Positions 36,073 to 45,927 of a DNA stretch of 64,000 nucleotides are shown here, piece by piece (within the stretch, counting starts at the first letter, position 1; each line of letters opens with the position of its first letter). The notes beneath the pieces were generated by a model that was not told where the DNA came from, did no database searches, and saw only the letters and a list, made by a program, of their open reading frames with translations. This DNA is from Callipepla californica brunnescens (taxonomy: Eukaryota; Chordata; Aves; Galliformes; Odontophoridae): contig JALIRH010000001.1 of NCBI GenBank assembly GCA_023055505.1, positions 93,898,530 to 93,962,529 of the forward strand, read 5' to 3'. The translations under genes and the position numbers were made by a program.

Positions 36073-36268
36073 TTTGATGCAGCCCAGTATGTGGTTGGAA
36101 TCTTGGGCTTCAAGCATATGTTTCTGGTTCATGCTGAGTTTTTTTAATCAACCAAGATCACACAGTCCTTGTCCATAGGCTTACTGTCAATTCATTTCTC
36201 AGACTACAAGCCCCGGTTTTCAATCTTTATTTCAATATCTTCTGGTTCCTGCCCAAGTCTAGATAAGA
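36073..36268 (-). mobile_element. CR1 LINE, internal fragment
   Basis: The plus-strand wording GCAGCCCAGTATGTGGTTGG, CATGCTGAGTTTTTTTAATC and TCCTGCCCAAGTC corresponds to the reverse complement of the CR1 region after the RT core, around the [13 protein letters not shown] and CNAQAILGCI codons. It has no 3' tail and no RT box, so it is a short piece with both ends lost. Confidence 0.75.
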
Positions 36269-38118
36269 CATCCAGAACAGGTAAGCCACTTTGCAGTGGG
36301 AAATTTTAATATGTGTTTTGGCACAGAGGACCAGAATATTTTTGCAGATTAAACATCCACGAAATGTGTGGAGATATAGTTAGAGAGCAGGAAAAGAGAA
36401 TGTTTGGTATGATGTGTACCATACATGCCTTGTTTGTTTGGAATGAGTCATTGATTAAACAGTGTTACTTAGTTACAGTATTACTTAGTTACTATTAAAC
36501 AATATAGCCTAGTTACACAAATACAGTTGGTGGAGCTATAGATGAAAAGGTGTATAAACTCAGCTGTATTAACAAGGACAGCAGCAAAAATACAGAGGAA
36601 AAAGAAAGGAATGTGATGGAATTAGATGAATGGAATGGAATGGAATGGAATGGAATGGAATGGAATGGAATGGAATGGAATGGAATGGAATAAAAAGAGT
36701 TTCATGCTTGCATCAAGCTGGAGACTGCTGTCAGAAATGAGGTTTCTTGTGATGATGGCTTACCAACAGATATGAAAAAAACGAGACTGACACATTAACT
36801 ATTCATAAGCTTTTTTTAAAAAACTTTGTAGTATTTGAAAGTAGACGTCTCTCTACTAATCAAACACTGGGAGGAGGAGAAACTGCCATTTTACAACAGT
36901 CATTCTTCAAAATACAATGGTACATTCCTGACATTCTTTCCTATCTCTCAGTCTTACAACCATTATAAAATATGACCGGTGGGAAGTACATGGGGAAGCC
37001 ACATGGACCACACAGAGGAAGAAAACCTCAAATGCAGACCTAAAAATATTTTTATAGTAGAAAAAAAGTATGAATAATACTATTTGTATATAAATAAACG
37101 AGTGTAACTTAGATTCTATTTGCACTTTCTCTTCGTGAGCTCTGAAGATTGGCAACTAGCACCAAATGCAATGACATTTTTAGGGAATGTGCATAATTAC
37201 ACCTTGGGAAGTGACCTGTGGTGATTAAACTTGTTCTTTCAGTCCCTTAATTAAAAATAACTATCAGTTATTATTAATCTGGAAGTAGTTAAAATCATCA
37301 GAAAGCAATACGAATCATATACATATATATATAAAGAGAGAGAAAAATCATCTTTGCTGTTTAAATATACTTTAAAATGAATCTTCCTTTTCTTGCACAG
37401 AAAGACCATAACCGCCAGTTGTATCAACAGTGAAAACAGTATCTTTGAAAATCTAAAAGGTGTACAGTTATATATATATTTCCATTTAATTCATAATAAA
37501 TTTTGTCTCTGAAAATAAATTTATTTAAAGCCTAATTTTGGATAAATAAACAGTATAAATTAAAATGTGTTAGAGTTCTTAAAACGTTTTTCCTAGCTAA
37601 TATCAATAACAGTAGTCTATTCTGTTGGTTTTGAAATCAGATATAATTTTTTCATCTAGCAATTCTATTACCCAGAAGTAAACAGTGCAGTTTTTTATGC
37701 AAATTAAAACAAAAGCTTAATTCTTAACAAATTCCCAATAGAAAGTTTAGTTATTCTATGATGTGATTGTCCTTATTAAATTGTCATATACAGCATTCAA
37801 ACTAATGATAATGTTCATGAGAGACATTATATATTACTTTACGATGGGAGATAACGGGAATAATGTACAAAATACCTGATGAACCCTAGTAATTTTAAAA
37901 CTTTCATGTCTGCAGTGATTTTACTGTAATTACCACTACCATATATTTGCATATAAGAAGAGAATTCTACAATCCTTCTATATTCCTCTCAGGAAAAACA
38001 AACAAACAAAAAAAAAGAAACACCACAGAATTTAACTTCCGTAATACCTTACAATGTTGTATGGATAATGACAGGCACAGCTCAAAAGAAGATCCTATGA
38101 TAATGTTGTACTGAAATA
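36269..38118. other. Unassigned sequence with a TGGAA array
   Basis: It contains the TGGAA array (36628-36690), a small tandem duplication TTACTTAGTTAC (36464-36475 and 36481-36492) and several TA-rich tracts (37317-37333 and 37466-37482). No gene was recognised. Confidence 0.55.
36628..36690. repeat. (TGGAA)12 pentanucleotide array
   Basis: Twelve perfect TGGAA units. The same pentamer is the unit of human satellites II and III, but a single 63-bp array in a bird is best read as an ordinary microsatellite. It lies in unique sequence. Confidence 0.95.
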
Positions 38119-38657
38119 TACAAGGGTTGCTCTGAATATAATGCCTGTTGTTTTATTATGTTGGTTCACAATGTCAGAGGCAGATGGTGGTGATATGGCA
38201 GTAGAGGCTGAATCTTCCTGCCAATATTCCATTACATTCCCATTCATATATGACAGATGGCAGCAGAGAAGCATTTTGACAAAATGGCATCTGAATTGAA
38301 AGCACATATGAAGCAGACGTGTGCAATTAAATCCATCCTAGTGGAAAATAGGGTACCCAACAATGTTCGTCAGTGCTTGCTGAACGTTTAAGGAGACTAA
38401 ACAGTGGATGTGAACACAGTGAGAAGATGGGTGGTGCATTACAGCAGTGATGATAGGGACAGTGAGTCAGCTCCACTGATGCAGATTTTTACAAGTCTAG
38501 TATCCCTGATAAAAAATGCAAGGTAGTGATATTGACTATGCTGAAAATTGTGCTTTTTAGCCGAGAAGTTTCTCTATTATATAGTGTTATTGTAAACTTT
38601 GTATTTGTTGTATTTTCCAATGAAATAAATAAGAGGCATTACTTCTGGAGTGACCTA
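38119..38657 (+). mobile_element. Galluhop-like mariner, internally deleted copy
   Basis: A near-complete 535-bp element on the plus strand between TA dinucleotides at 38119 and 38656. The 5' end reads CAAGGGTTGCTCTGAATATA, and the 3' end ACTTCTGGAGTGACC is its imperfect inverted match. The N-terminal transposase frame starts at about 38285 and shows a VDVNTVRRWVVHY helix-turn-helix segment near 38407-38445, with stops. It then jumps to C-terminal and 3' UTR sequence (CTGATGCAGATTTTTACAAG near 38478), skipping the catalytic centre. The deletion junction matches the copy at 3.8 kb. Confidence 0.88.
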
Positions 38658-40135
38658 TATATAATCATTGTTTTCTATTATTAATCAGAGTATCAATTTA
38701 AGACTTCAGTTACTTAGTTTAAGTCTTTTAAATAAGAAAAATAACAGCATGAGATTTTTCTTGTCTATTAAAATATTTTCTACCTCTTCTAGCAGAGAAG
38801 AGAGACTGTTTAAGGTCTTTTATTCACAAAGGAAATGTGTCACTCACTTCTAATGTGTAAAAAAACTGAAATCCAGTTTTGCTTTGTTTGTTTTTCTTTT
38901 TTAATTTCTAATTTTTAAGTAGAAGAATGTGATCCAAAAATCAAACAGATAATGACTATGTTTTGAGATTTTGCAATATGGTGACTCTTGAAAATTACGT
39001 GCCTCCTACAAGTATGGTTTTTACTAAGCTTTCTTTATTCTAAGTGAAAAGACTTAAATAATATTTAATTCATAACAGGAATTAGTTCTTTTTATAAGAT
39101 TTTATAAGATTACTTCACAGAGAGTTATGTCAACAGTAAATGAAATAGAGAACACTACTATTTTTACTGTATAATCACATTTTTGATAAATTATCTGTTA
39201 TATTTACCTGCCCACCCATCTGGTGACCTGATTGTTCGTTAAGTTGCCTGCTAAAATGCTGGTAGAGAGTATGAATGAGGCAATTTGTCATTGCTTGCTT
39301 GTAAAATGAAAACATTTTTGACATTAGAATAAGTACATAAAGAGAACTGCTGCAAAGGATCAGCCAAAGAGCTTACAGTCCTATATTTAGAAAGGTTAAA
39401 CAAGGGAAAAGAAAAATTCAAGGTAAAAAATTTAAAATCTCATCATGTTTGAAACATTCATGAAGATTTTGAGAACAGTGAAATTAGAAAGGATGCATTT
39501 TATCCTTTTGTTTTTCTTTTTGTGTGAGTGTGTGTCTGCTGTGGCAATCACACAAGTAGATTACTTCTTTGTGTACAGAAGGTAGTAAATTTTCCTTAAC
39601 TCTTCCTTTCCACATAACAAAATCAGAAAGAAAGCCTTCTAATGTGATATGTACTCTGGGTACAAGATGAGTAAGTTTCTTTCACATTCTGATCTAGAAA
39701 TTAGAGCTTTCAAAGTATTTCATGAGATACATTCTGTGGCAAATAGAATATACTGCAGAGCATCTACCTCTGCAATATATGACTTATATATGATATAAAA
39801 TTACCTGGTGTTTATATTAAAAAAAAAAAAAATCATTAAAAAAATTTTATGAGAGAACTTAACAGCTTAAAACTTCTATGCATATTGAAATTTATGGTGG
39901 AAAAGCATTAGTAAATCATGACATCAATCAAATAAACATGTAAGAATTTTGGTTGCCATTACAATTTTTTTTTATTAATATTCATAAATATTTTTAAGGA
40001 AATATAAAATAGAATCTAGAATTTGAAATTCTGACAGCCATACATACAGAAGGATTCTGTGTAAATTAAACATTTTCAATAGCTTTTTCAGACAACTATC
40101 TTCTCTGATTCTTATTAACAAAGCTGCACAATCAT
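38658..40135. other. Unique AT-rich non-genic sequence
   Basis: No gene or element was seen. A short tandem TTTTATAAGAT repeat lies near 39093-39110, and an A run at 39819-39832. Confidence 0.6.
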
Positions 40136-41880
40136 AGAATCATGAAAATGCTCAAGTTGGAAAAGACCAAGATCTTCAAGTCCAACAACAACCTAATCAT
40201 ACTACCCTAACTGGCTCATATCCAGCTGACTGTCCAATGATACACCAAGGTCCCTTTCTGTCTGGCAGCTTTCCAGCCACTCCTCCCCAAGCCTGTAGGA
40301 CTGCCTGGGATTGCTGTGATCAAAATACAGGATCTGACATTTGGCCCTATTGAAACTTATACAGTATGCCTTTGCCCATCCATCTAGTCTATCCAGGTCC
40401 CTCTGTTACGCCTTTCTACACTCCCTCCCACTTTGGTGTCATCTGCAAACTTACTGAGGGTGCACTCAATCCCCTCATCAATATCAGATAAAGATATTGA
40501 ACAGGACTGACCCCAGTACTGAGCCCTGCGGGACACCGCTCATGACTGGCTGCCAACTGGATTTAACTCCATTGACCACAACACTTTGGGCCTGGCCATC
40601 CAGTCAGGGTTTCACAAGCAAAGTGTACGATCGTCCAATCCATGGGCGGCCAGCTTCTCCATGAGGATGTTGTGAGGGACAGTGTCAAAGGCTTTACTGA
40701 AGTCCACATAGACTACATCAACAGCCTTACCTTCATCCACTAAGCAAGGTTAGCCAGAACTGTTGAATGATGATAGAAACTGGCTTGGTAACCACATCCA
40801 CCAACTCCCTCAGCACTCCAGGGTGCAATCCACCTGGCCCTGTGGACTTGTGAGTGTCCAGCTTTAGGTGCAGGTCCAAAATCATCTCCTCATGGATTAC
40901 TCAGAGCCTATTCTGTTCCCCATCCCTATCTTCTGGTGCAAGGGGCTTTGTGCCCAGGGAACAATTAGTCCTACTATTAAAGACTGAGGCAAAGAAGGCA
41001 GTAAGTACCTCAGTCTTGTTCTGATCTTTGGTCACTGTGTTCCCTTCTGTGTCCAACAAGGGATGGAGATTCTCCTCAGCCTCCCTCTTACTGTTGACAT
41101 ATTTATAGAAATATTTGTTGTTGTCTTTCACCTTTGTGGCCAAGTTCAGTTCTACCTGTATTTTGGTCTTTCTTATTTTGTTCCTGCACAGCTTCACTAC
41201 GTATTTGTAATTCTCATAAGTAGTTTGCCCCATCTTCCAAGGACCATAAACTTTCCTTTTGTTCCTGAGTTCCAGCCATAGGTCTTTGTTCAATCCAGAC
41301 CAGTCTCCTTCCCTGTAAACGTTTGGGGATGGTCATCTCCTGCACCTTTAGAATAACTTCCTTAAAGTATTCCCAGCCTTCTTGGACTTCCATGCCCTCT
41401 AGAACTACCTCCCAAGGGATTCTCTCAACCATAGTCTAAAAGAAACCAGTGTCTGCCCTTCAGAAGTCCAAGGCACCAGTTCTACTGACTCTCCTCTGTG
41501 CTTCCAAGGCATCACTTCTACTGACTCTCCTCTGTGCTTCAATAAGGATTAAAAAATCTATCATTTCATGGTCACTTTGCCCCAGTCTTTGCCTTCAATT
41601 TTTACATCTCCCTCAGACCTTATTTGTTAACAAGCTACAGCTCAGGATTTTGTTTTCCCTTGCTGGCTCCCTCACTATCTGTGTCAGGAAGTTATCACCC
41701 ACATAGTCTAGGAACCTCTGGGACTGTTGACTTTCTGCAATATTGTATTTCAAACAGATGTCTGGGACGTTGAAGTTCCCCACAAGATCTTTAGTGCAAG
41801 AGCATACAATATTTAGCTTGGACCTTACTATTTCCCTGGTTTTCCCAGCAGATATATACTTATCCCCCAAAATCATGCTT
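40136..41880 (-). mobile_element. CR1-type LINE, 1.7 kb, endonuclease to 3' end
   Basis: The longest CR1 copy in the window, on the minus strand. It holds the endonuclease C-terminal half at about 41613-41830 (GNFNVPDICLKYNIAESQQS, then FLDYVGDNFLTQIVREPAR), the linker with IPWE at about 41415, and a clean 130-codon frame at 40901-41293 with ENYKYVVKLCRNKIRK and FFASVFNS. The start of RT is at 40760-40900, the motif A region (KAFDT) near 40680, and the LFNIFI/DDTK region at 40430-40520. The tail at 40136 reads ATCATAGAATCATG. About 100 codons of RT between 40740 and 40760 are missing. A 36-bp tandem duplication lies at 41470-41541. Frames are broken at several points. Confidence 0.92.
41470..41541. 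repeat. 36-bp tandem duplication inside CR1
   Basis: Two copies of a 36-bp unit (AAGGCACCAGTTCTACTGAC and onward) with two or three mismatches. The unit length is a multiple of three, so the ORF2 frame is not shifted by it. It lies in the endonuclease-RT linker. Confidence 0.9.
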
Positions 41881-42371
41881 AGTAATCCCCTATAGTGTCA
41901 TAAAAACTTCTGTATGCTGTTGTCCTTTTTAACTACAACTTAGCCCAAATTTTCATACAACCAGAAGTGTGAAGAAATGGCAAATTGCTCCTGAATTCTT
42001 TATCATGTCTCAAAAATGAAAATGACTTGGATCTTGTTTAATTTCTGCACTGGAAAAAAAGTATCACAAAAAGGTGATTGAAAGGAAAACTAAGAACGAA
42101 AAGAGAAGCATAAGAAGCATAAGAGCTTTTTTTTTTTTTCCCCTGAAATGAAATGTAGTAAAATATTTGTTTGTTTTTTTTATTTATTTACTTTGACAAG
42201 AAGGGAGACAGTTTAAAACTACTCTAATCAAACTCCCAGTTCTGAAATCTGACAGGAAGAAAAGCAAATAAAGAATGGACTTAGACATTTCAGAGAATAT
42301 TCAGAGATACTTAATCAGAAAGGTGAAATAGGTATAGGACTTTTTTGAGCTTGGGAGCAACAAGATCACAG
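41881..42371. other. Unassigned sequence
   Basis: About 490 bp of AT-rich sequence with a T run at 42128-42139. No element was recognised. Confidence 0.5.
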
Positions 42372-42440
42372 ATACGCACAATAATTTCAATCAGGAGAGA
42401 CCTCTGGAGGTCATGTAGTCCTACAGCCAAAAGTGAGATG
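42372..42440 (-). mobile_element. CR1 LINE, 3' tail
   Basis: The plus-strand phrases AGGAGAGACCTCTGGAGGTC and TGTAGTCCTACAGCC are the reverse complement of a CR1 3' UTR. About 70 bp survive, and the terminal ATTCTATGATT is lost. Confidence 0.7.
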
Positions 42441-42509
42441 GATTACCAGTGCTTCAGAATGATCTGAGGCAGAATGAAATGTGACTGTAGTGTGTATATC
42501 TGGCAAAGT

Positions 42510-43200
42510 TTCAGTAGTAGTGGGGCTGTCAGATTAGCCTCTGTGAGAAAAGTCCAGAAGATGCCCCATCTTAGATAAGAATCAGTTTCTGCCACCTCCA
42601 AAATGGACCTACTGCTAATTGGAGCTGAGCCAATAAGTGACACTGATTGTACCTTTGTGATAAAGTACTTAAGTACATTTACAAAAAAATGCTGGACAAC
42701 AGCAACTGGGAGAGAGAAGTGAGAATGAAACAACTCCGCAGACACCAACGTCAGTGAAGGAGGGAATGAGGTACTCCAGGTGACAGATCAAAAGTTCTTT
42801 GCAACCCATGGACCACAAAACCATGGTAGTGCACATTGTTCACCTACAGTCCATGGTGTACCATGAAAATCTCCACACTTCAGCTCACAGAGGAACCCAT
42901 GGTGGAGCAGATGTATCTGAACAAAGCTTCAAGCCTGTAGAGAGCACTCATGGGATCAGATTCAGTGTTAGAACTGTATGGAAAGGAGCCCAAATGGAAT
43001 AGGAGTTTTGGTGGGAGCTGGTCCCTGTGCGGGACCTATGCTGGTGCTGTCTATTCCTGAAGGACTGCATCCAGTGGTATGTATCTATGCTAGAGTAGTT
43101 CTCGAAGAACTGAAGTCAGTGGAAAGCTGTGTAGGACTTGTTCAAGAACAACTTCATCTTGCAGGGGGAATACTACCCTAGAGAAGGGAAAGAGAATGAG
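42510..43200 (+). mobile_element. LTR family A, 5' and central portion
   Basis: The best-kept copy of family A. The U3-like start has GATGCCCCATCTTAGATAAG and CCTCCAAAATGGACCTACTG, then GAGCCAATAAGTG. A TATA-like ATAAAGTACTTAAG lies at 42658-42672. It is followed by GGGAGAGAGAAGTGAGAATG and the internally repetitive block (ACCCATGG, CATGGTGGAGCAGATG, GACCTATGCTGGTGCTG, CCTGAAGGACTGCATCC). It breaks off near 43200, and its expected 3' end appears at 45640-45927. The two plus-strand frames at 42799-43181 are repetitive LTR sequence, not genes. Confidence 0.65.
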
Positions 43201-43460
43201 AATGGAAGAGAGAGGCATAGAGTTTAGCTACCTAAGTCTGTGAAACAACCAAAGTGACAGTTATGTAAGAAAATTATTTAAAAATGCTAGAAGAAAAAAA
43301 AAATTCATCAGCTTAATAGTAGTGCCAGTGATTACAGTAGGATTATCACAGGATACATAGAAATATGATCCCTTTGAAGTAACTAGGAGATTAAATCTTA
43401 ACCAAAGCAGGAACTTTAAATTAATTCAAATTAACAAGACCCAAAATATGATTTAAATGG
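43201..43460. other. Unassigned sequence before the solo LTR
   Basis: AT-rich sequence with no recognised element. It ends with the 5-bp target site AATGG (43456-43460) of the solo LTR. Confidence 0.5.
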
Positions 43461-44043
43461 TGTCAACGGTTTACCGGGCTGGATCGTCCCAGTTCCGTGA
43501 CGATTGGTGTGGGGGACCCACAGACCCACAGCCCAGGGAATGGAAAAGGGGAAAAGGGAAATGGGAGATGGGCCTAGAAACAAAACAGTGGCAACGATCT
43601 GAGGAGGAAAGCTGATTTACTAAATAAGATATCAGAAAGCAAAATAACACAATATAATATAATATAATATAATATAATATAATATAATTGGAATTAAAGC
43701 TAATAAATCAAATAAAATGGGAAAGAGAGTGTGTCCGATAAACCGAAGGCCTTACGCTAATGCTGAAGTTGGGACGGCAGCAAGCAGTCACTGCTGAGTC
43801 GATCCCGAAGGAAAGAGAGAGTGTCCCATGACCACAGACAGTTTTTATCGTTTCCCTCTGAGCGGAAATACGTAAAAATGCAAAGCATTGCAAAGTCCTC
43901 TGGGGAATGTAGTTCTTCTGAGACAGGTATACCCGTAACTATTGATGATCCACTGAGCTGGAGCATTGACTCTTTAACTCTTAACGCACTACATGATATT
44001 ATGATGTGGAATACCAATGCCAAAAAATCATAAAACCATGACA
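43461..44043 (-). mobile_element. Solo LTR of family C, well preserved
   Basis: It starts TGTCAACGGTTTAC and ends ATAAAACCATGACA, giving TG...CA ends with imperfect inverted repeats. It is flanked by a perfect 5-bp direct repeat AATGG (43456-43460 and 44044-44048), as expected for a retroviral-type insertion; 5 bp is typical of ERVL-type elements among others. On the minus strand a TATA-like CGATAAAAAC lies at 43841-43850 and TTTAGTAAATCAG near 43610-43623 may be a decayed AATAAA, so I read it on the minus strand. About 17 CpG dinucleotides are kept. No viral genes are attached, so it is a recombined solo LTR. An AATAT array lies inside. Confidence 0.82.
43651..43688. repeat. (AATAT)n array inside the LTR
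   Basis: Seven perfect AATAT units inside solo LTR C. The older copy at 26.1 kb lacks an expanded array at the same place, so the expansion is specific to this copy or its sublineage. Confidence 0.9.
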
Positions 44044-44048
44044 AATGG

Positions 44049-44884
44049 TTTGCTTCTACCTTAAGAAAAGGAAGAAAAAGGTAAAAGGTGGGAGGAAGAT
44101 GAACGCTGAGAAACAACTCCAAGAAGAGGCACTGGGCTGAAAGACCTGCATACACCACAATGATAATTTCTATATCTGGATTTGAATGTTACAGATTTGA
44201 TTTCTTTTAAAGAGTTGTGAGTTCTTATTACCTGTAAAAAACATAACATTTAAAATATAAAGATAACTCTATGTCAAATGACAAAACAGTAAACAGATTT
44301 TAAGCACATTATGTAGAACAATATTCTACTTCATTGTCTTTTAGAAGGACAGTCTGATAAAAGACAAACTAAGAAAGACAACCTAATCTAACCAAACACC
44401 CTTTTTTGTTATTATTATTTGGGAAAAAAGGGAGTAGAAGAAAAGAAGCATGCAAAATTACTAAGGGTTTTGGATGAGCCAGTCTGGCAAGCTTGCATTT
44501 CTGCTTATTAACTCACACTCCCATGAGCCAAGATCCACAACCTTCCTCATCTTTGAAGGTTGCAGACACTTTTTAACAGGACTGATTATTGAAAGCAGAT
44601 CTTTATAGTCACTTTGTTTTATTTAATGAAATGGAATGGAGAAACAGCCAATGTGTTCAGCTGAAGACTGAATAATAACAAGGGAAATAAAAAAGTTTTG
44701 CAGAATTTTGAAACCATCAAACTACTTATAATTGTTCTGTTGATCAATTGAAACAAAAGTAAATGACCTGGGGGGGAAAGGATCAAAAAACCAAAAAATA
44801 TACATTATATACATCCTGATCACCACTGAAGGCCATCACCTGAGCAGGACTGTTCAGGTTGGGGTGTGAGGGTGTGAGGGAAGA
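44049..44884. other. Unassigned sequence
   Basis: Sequence between the solo LTR and the next CR1. No gene or named element was recognised. It could hold further decayed LTR A or host DNA. Confidence 0.45.
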
Positions 44885-45618
44885 AGGGATAGGAATTACT
44901 ACAGTGCACTGGTACAGGTTGGGGGATGACTTGCTACAGAGGAGCTCTGAGGAGAGGGATCTGGGTGTCCTGGTGGAAGACAGGCTGGCCATGAGCCAGC
45001 AGTGTGCCCTGGTGGCCAAGATGGCCGATAGGATCCTGGGATACATTAAAAAGAGCACGGCCAGCAGGTGGAGGGGGGTGACCCTCCCCCTCTACTCTGC
45101 CCTGGTGAGACCTCATCTGGAGTATTGTGTCCAGTTCTGTGCTTCCCAGTACAAAAAAGACAGGGATCTCCTTGAAAGAGTCCAGTGAAGGGCCACAGAG
45201 ATGATAAAGGGTGTGGGACACCTCCCTTATGATGAATGTCTGAGAGACCTGAGTCTGTTGAGCCTTGAAAAAAGAAGACTCAGATCCACATCTGTAAATA
45301 TCTAAGAAGCGGGAGGCAAAGGTATGAGGCTGCACTCAGCAATGTGCGGCGATAGGTCAAGGGGAAATGGCCACAACCTGTAGCATGGGAAGTTCCTCAC
45401 AAATGTGCATGGGAACTTATCCACAGTAAGGTTGATGGAGCACTGGAACAGGCTGCCCAGAGTTGTTGTGGAGTCTCATTCTCCGGAGATGTTCAAGAGC
45501 TGCCTGGACACCTTCTTTTGCTACCTGGTTTAGGGAGCCTTCCAGGACAAAGGGGTTGTACTCAAAGATCTCTAGAGGTCCCTTCCAACCCCTACAATTC
45601 CCTGGTTCTGTGAAACAG
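44885..45618 (+). mobile_element. CR1 LINE, RT C-terminus to 3' end
   Basis: A fairly well-kept CR1 on the plus strand. A frame ending at 45188 carries the post-RT region: ERDLGVLVEDRLAMSQQC, ILGYIKKSTASR and [18 protein letters not shown]. After a stop, the SLEKRRL region is seen at about 45260-45285 as LEKRRLRST. The 3' UTR runs to 45618 with AGAGGTCCCTTCCAACCCCT and a closing CTGGTTCTGTGA. Preservation is better than at 21.6 kb, so the insertion is probably younger. Confidence 0.93.
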
Positions 45619-45639
45619 AGAAGGAAATAGAAAAGTTGG

Positions 45640-45927
45640 GAATTAAGGAAAAGAGTGGGGCCTGGAAAGATAACAATGGAGTAGTGGGAAAGCATTCTAC
45701 TTTTAGTCTGTTTTTCTCTCTCCTAGTTTACTTAATTTAATCCAAATCAAAATTGAAATAATAATTTCCTCCAAATTGAGTCTATTTTCCTTGTGATGGA
45801 AATGGGTAAGCGATCTCTGTCTTTATCTCAGTCCACATGCCATTCTATCTTCATTTCTCCCCTATAGTGTTCAGAAGTGAGGGCAGCTGTGTGGGCATCT
45901 AGCAGCCAGCCAATGTGAACACACCTC
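45640..45927 (+). mobile_element. LTR family A, 3' end
   Basis: The tail of family A on the plus strand, with CTCTCCTAGTTTACTTAATT, AAATTGAAATAATAATTTCC, GTGATGGAAATGGGTAAGC and GGGCATCTAGCAGCCAGCC. The end is near 45927 at a CCTCA, where other copies end CCACCACA. It probably completes the LTR portion that breaks off at 43200, with the solo LTR C and a CR1 inserted between. Confidence 0.6.

Noticed and set aside
36628..36690. TGGAA array as centromeric or pericentromeric satellite
   Set aside because: It is a single 63-bp array in unique DNA, with no higher-order structure or further copies in the window.
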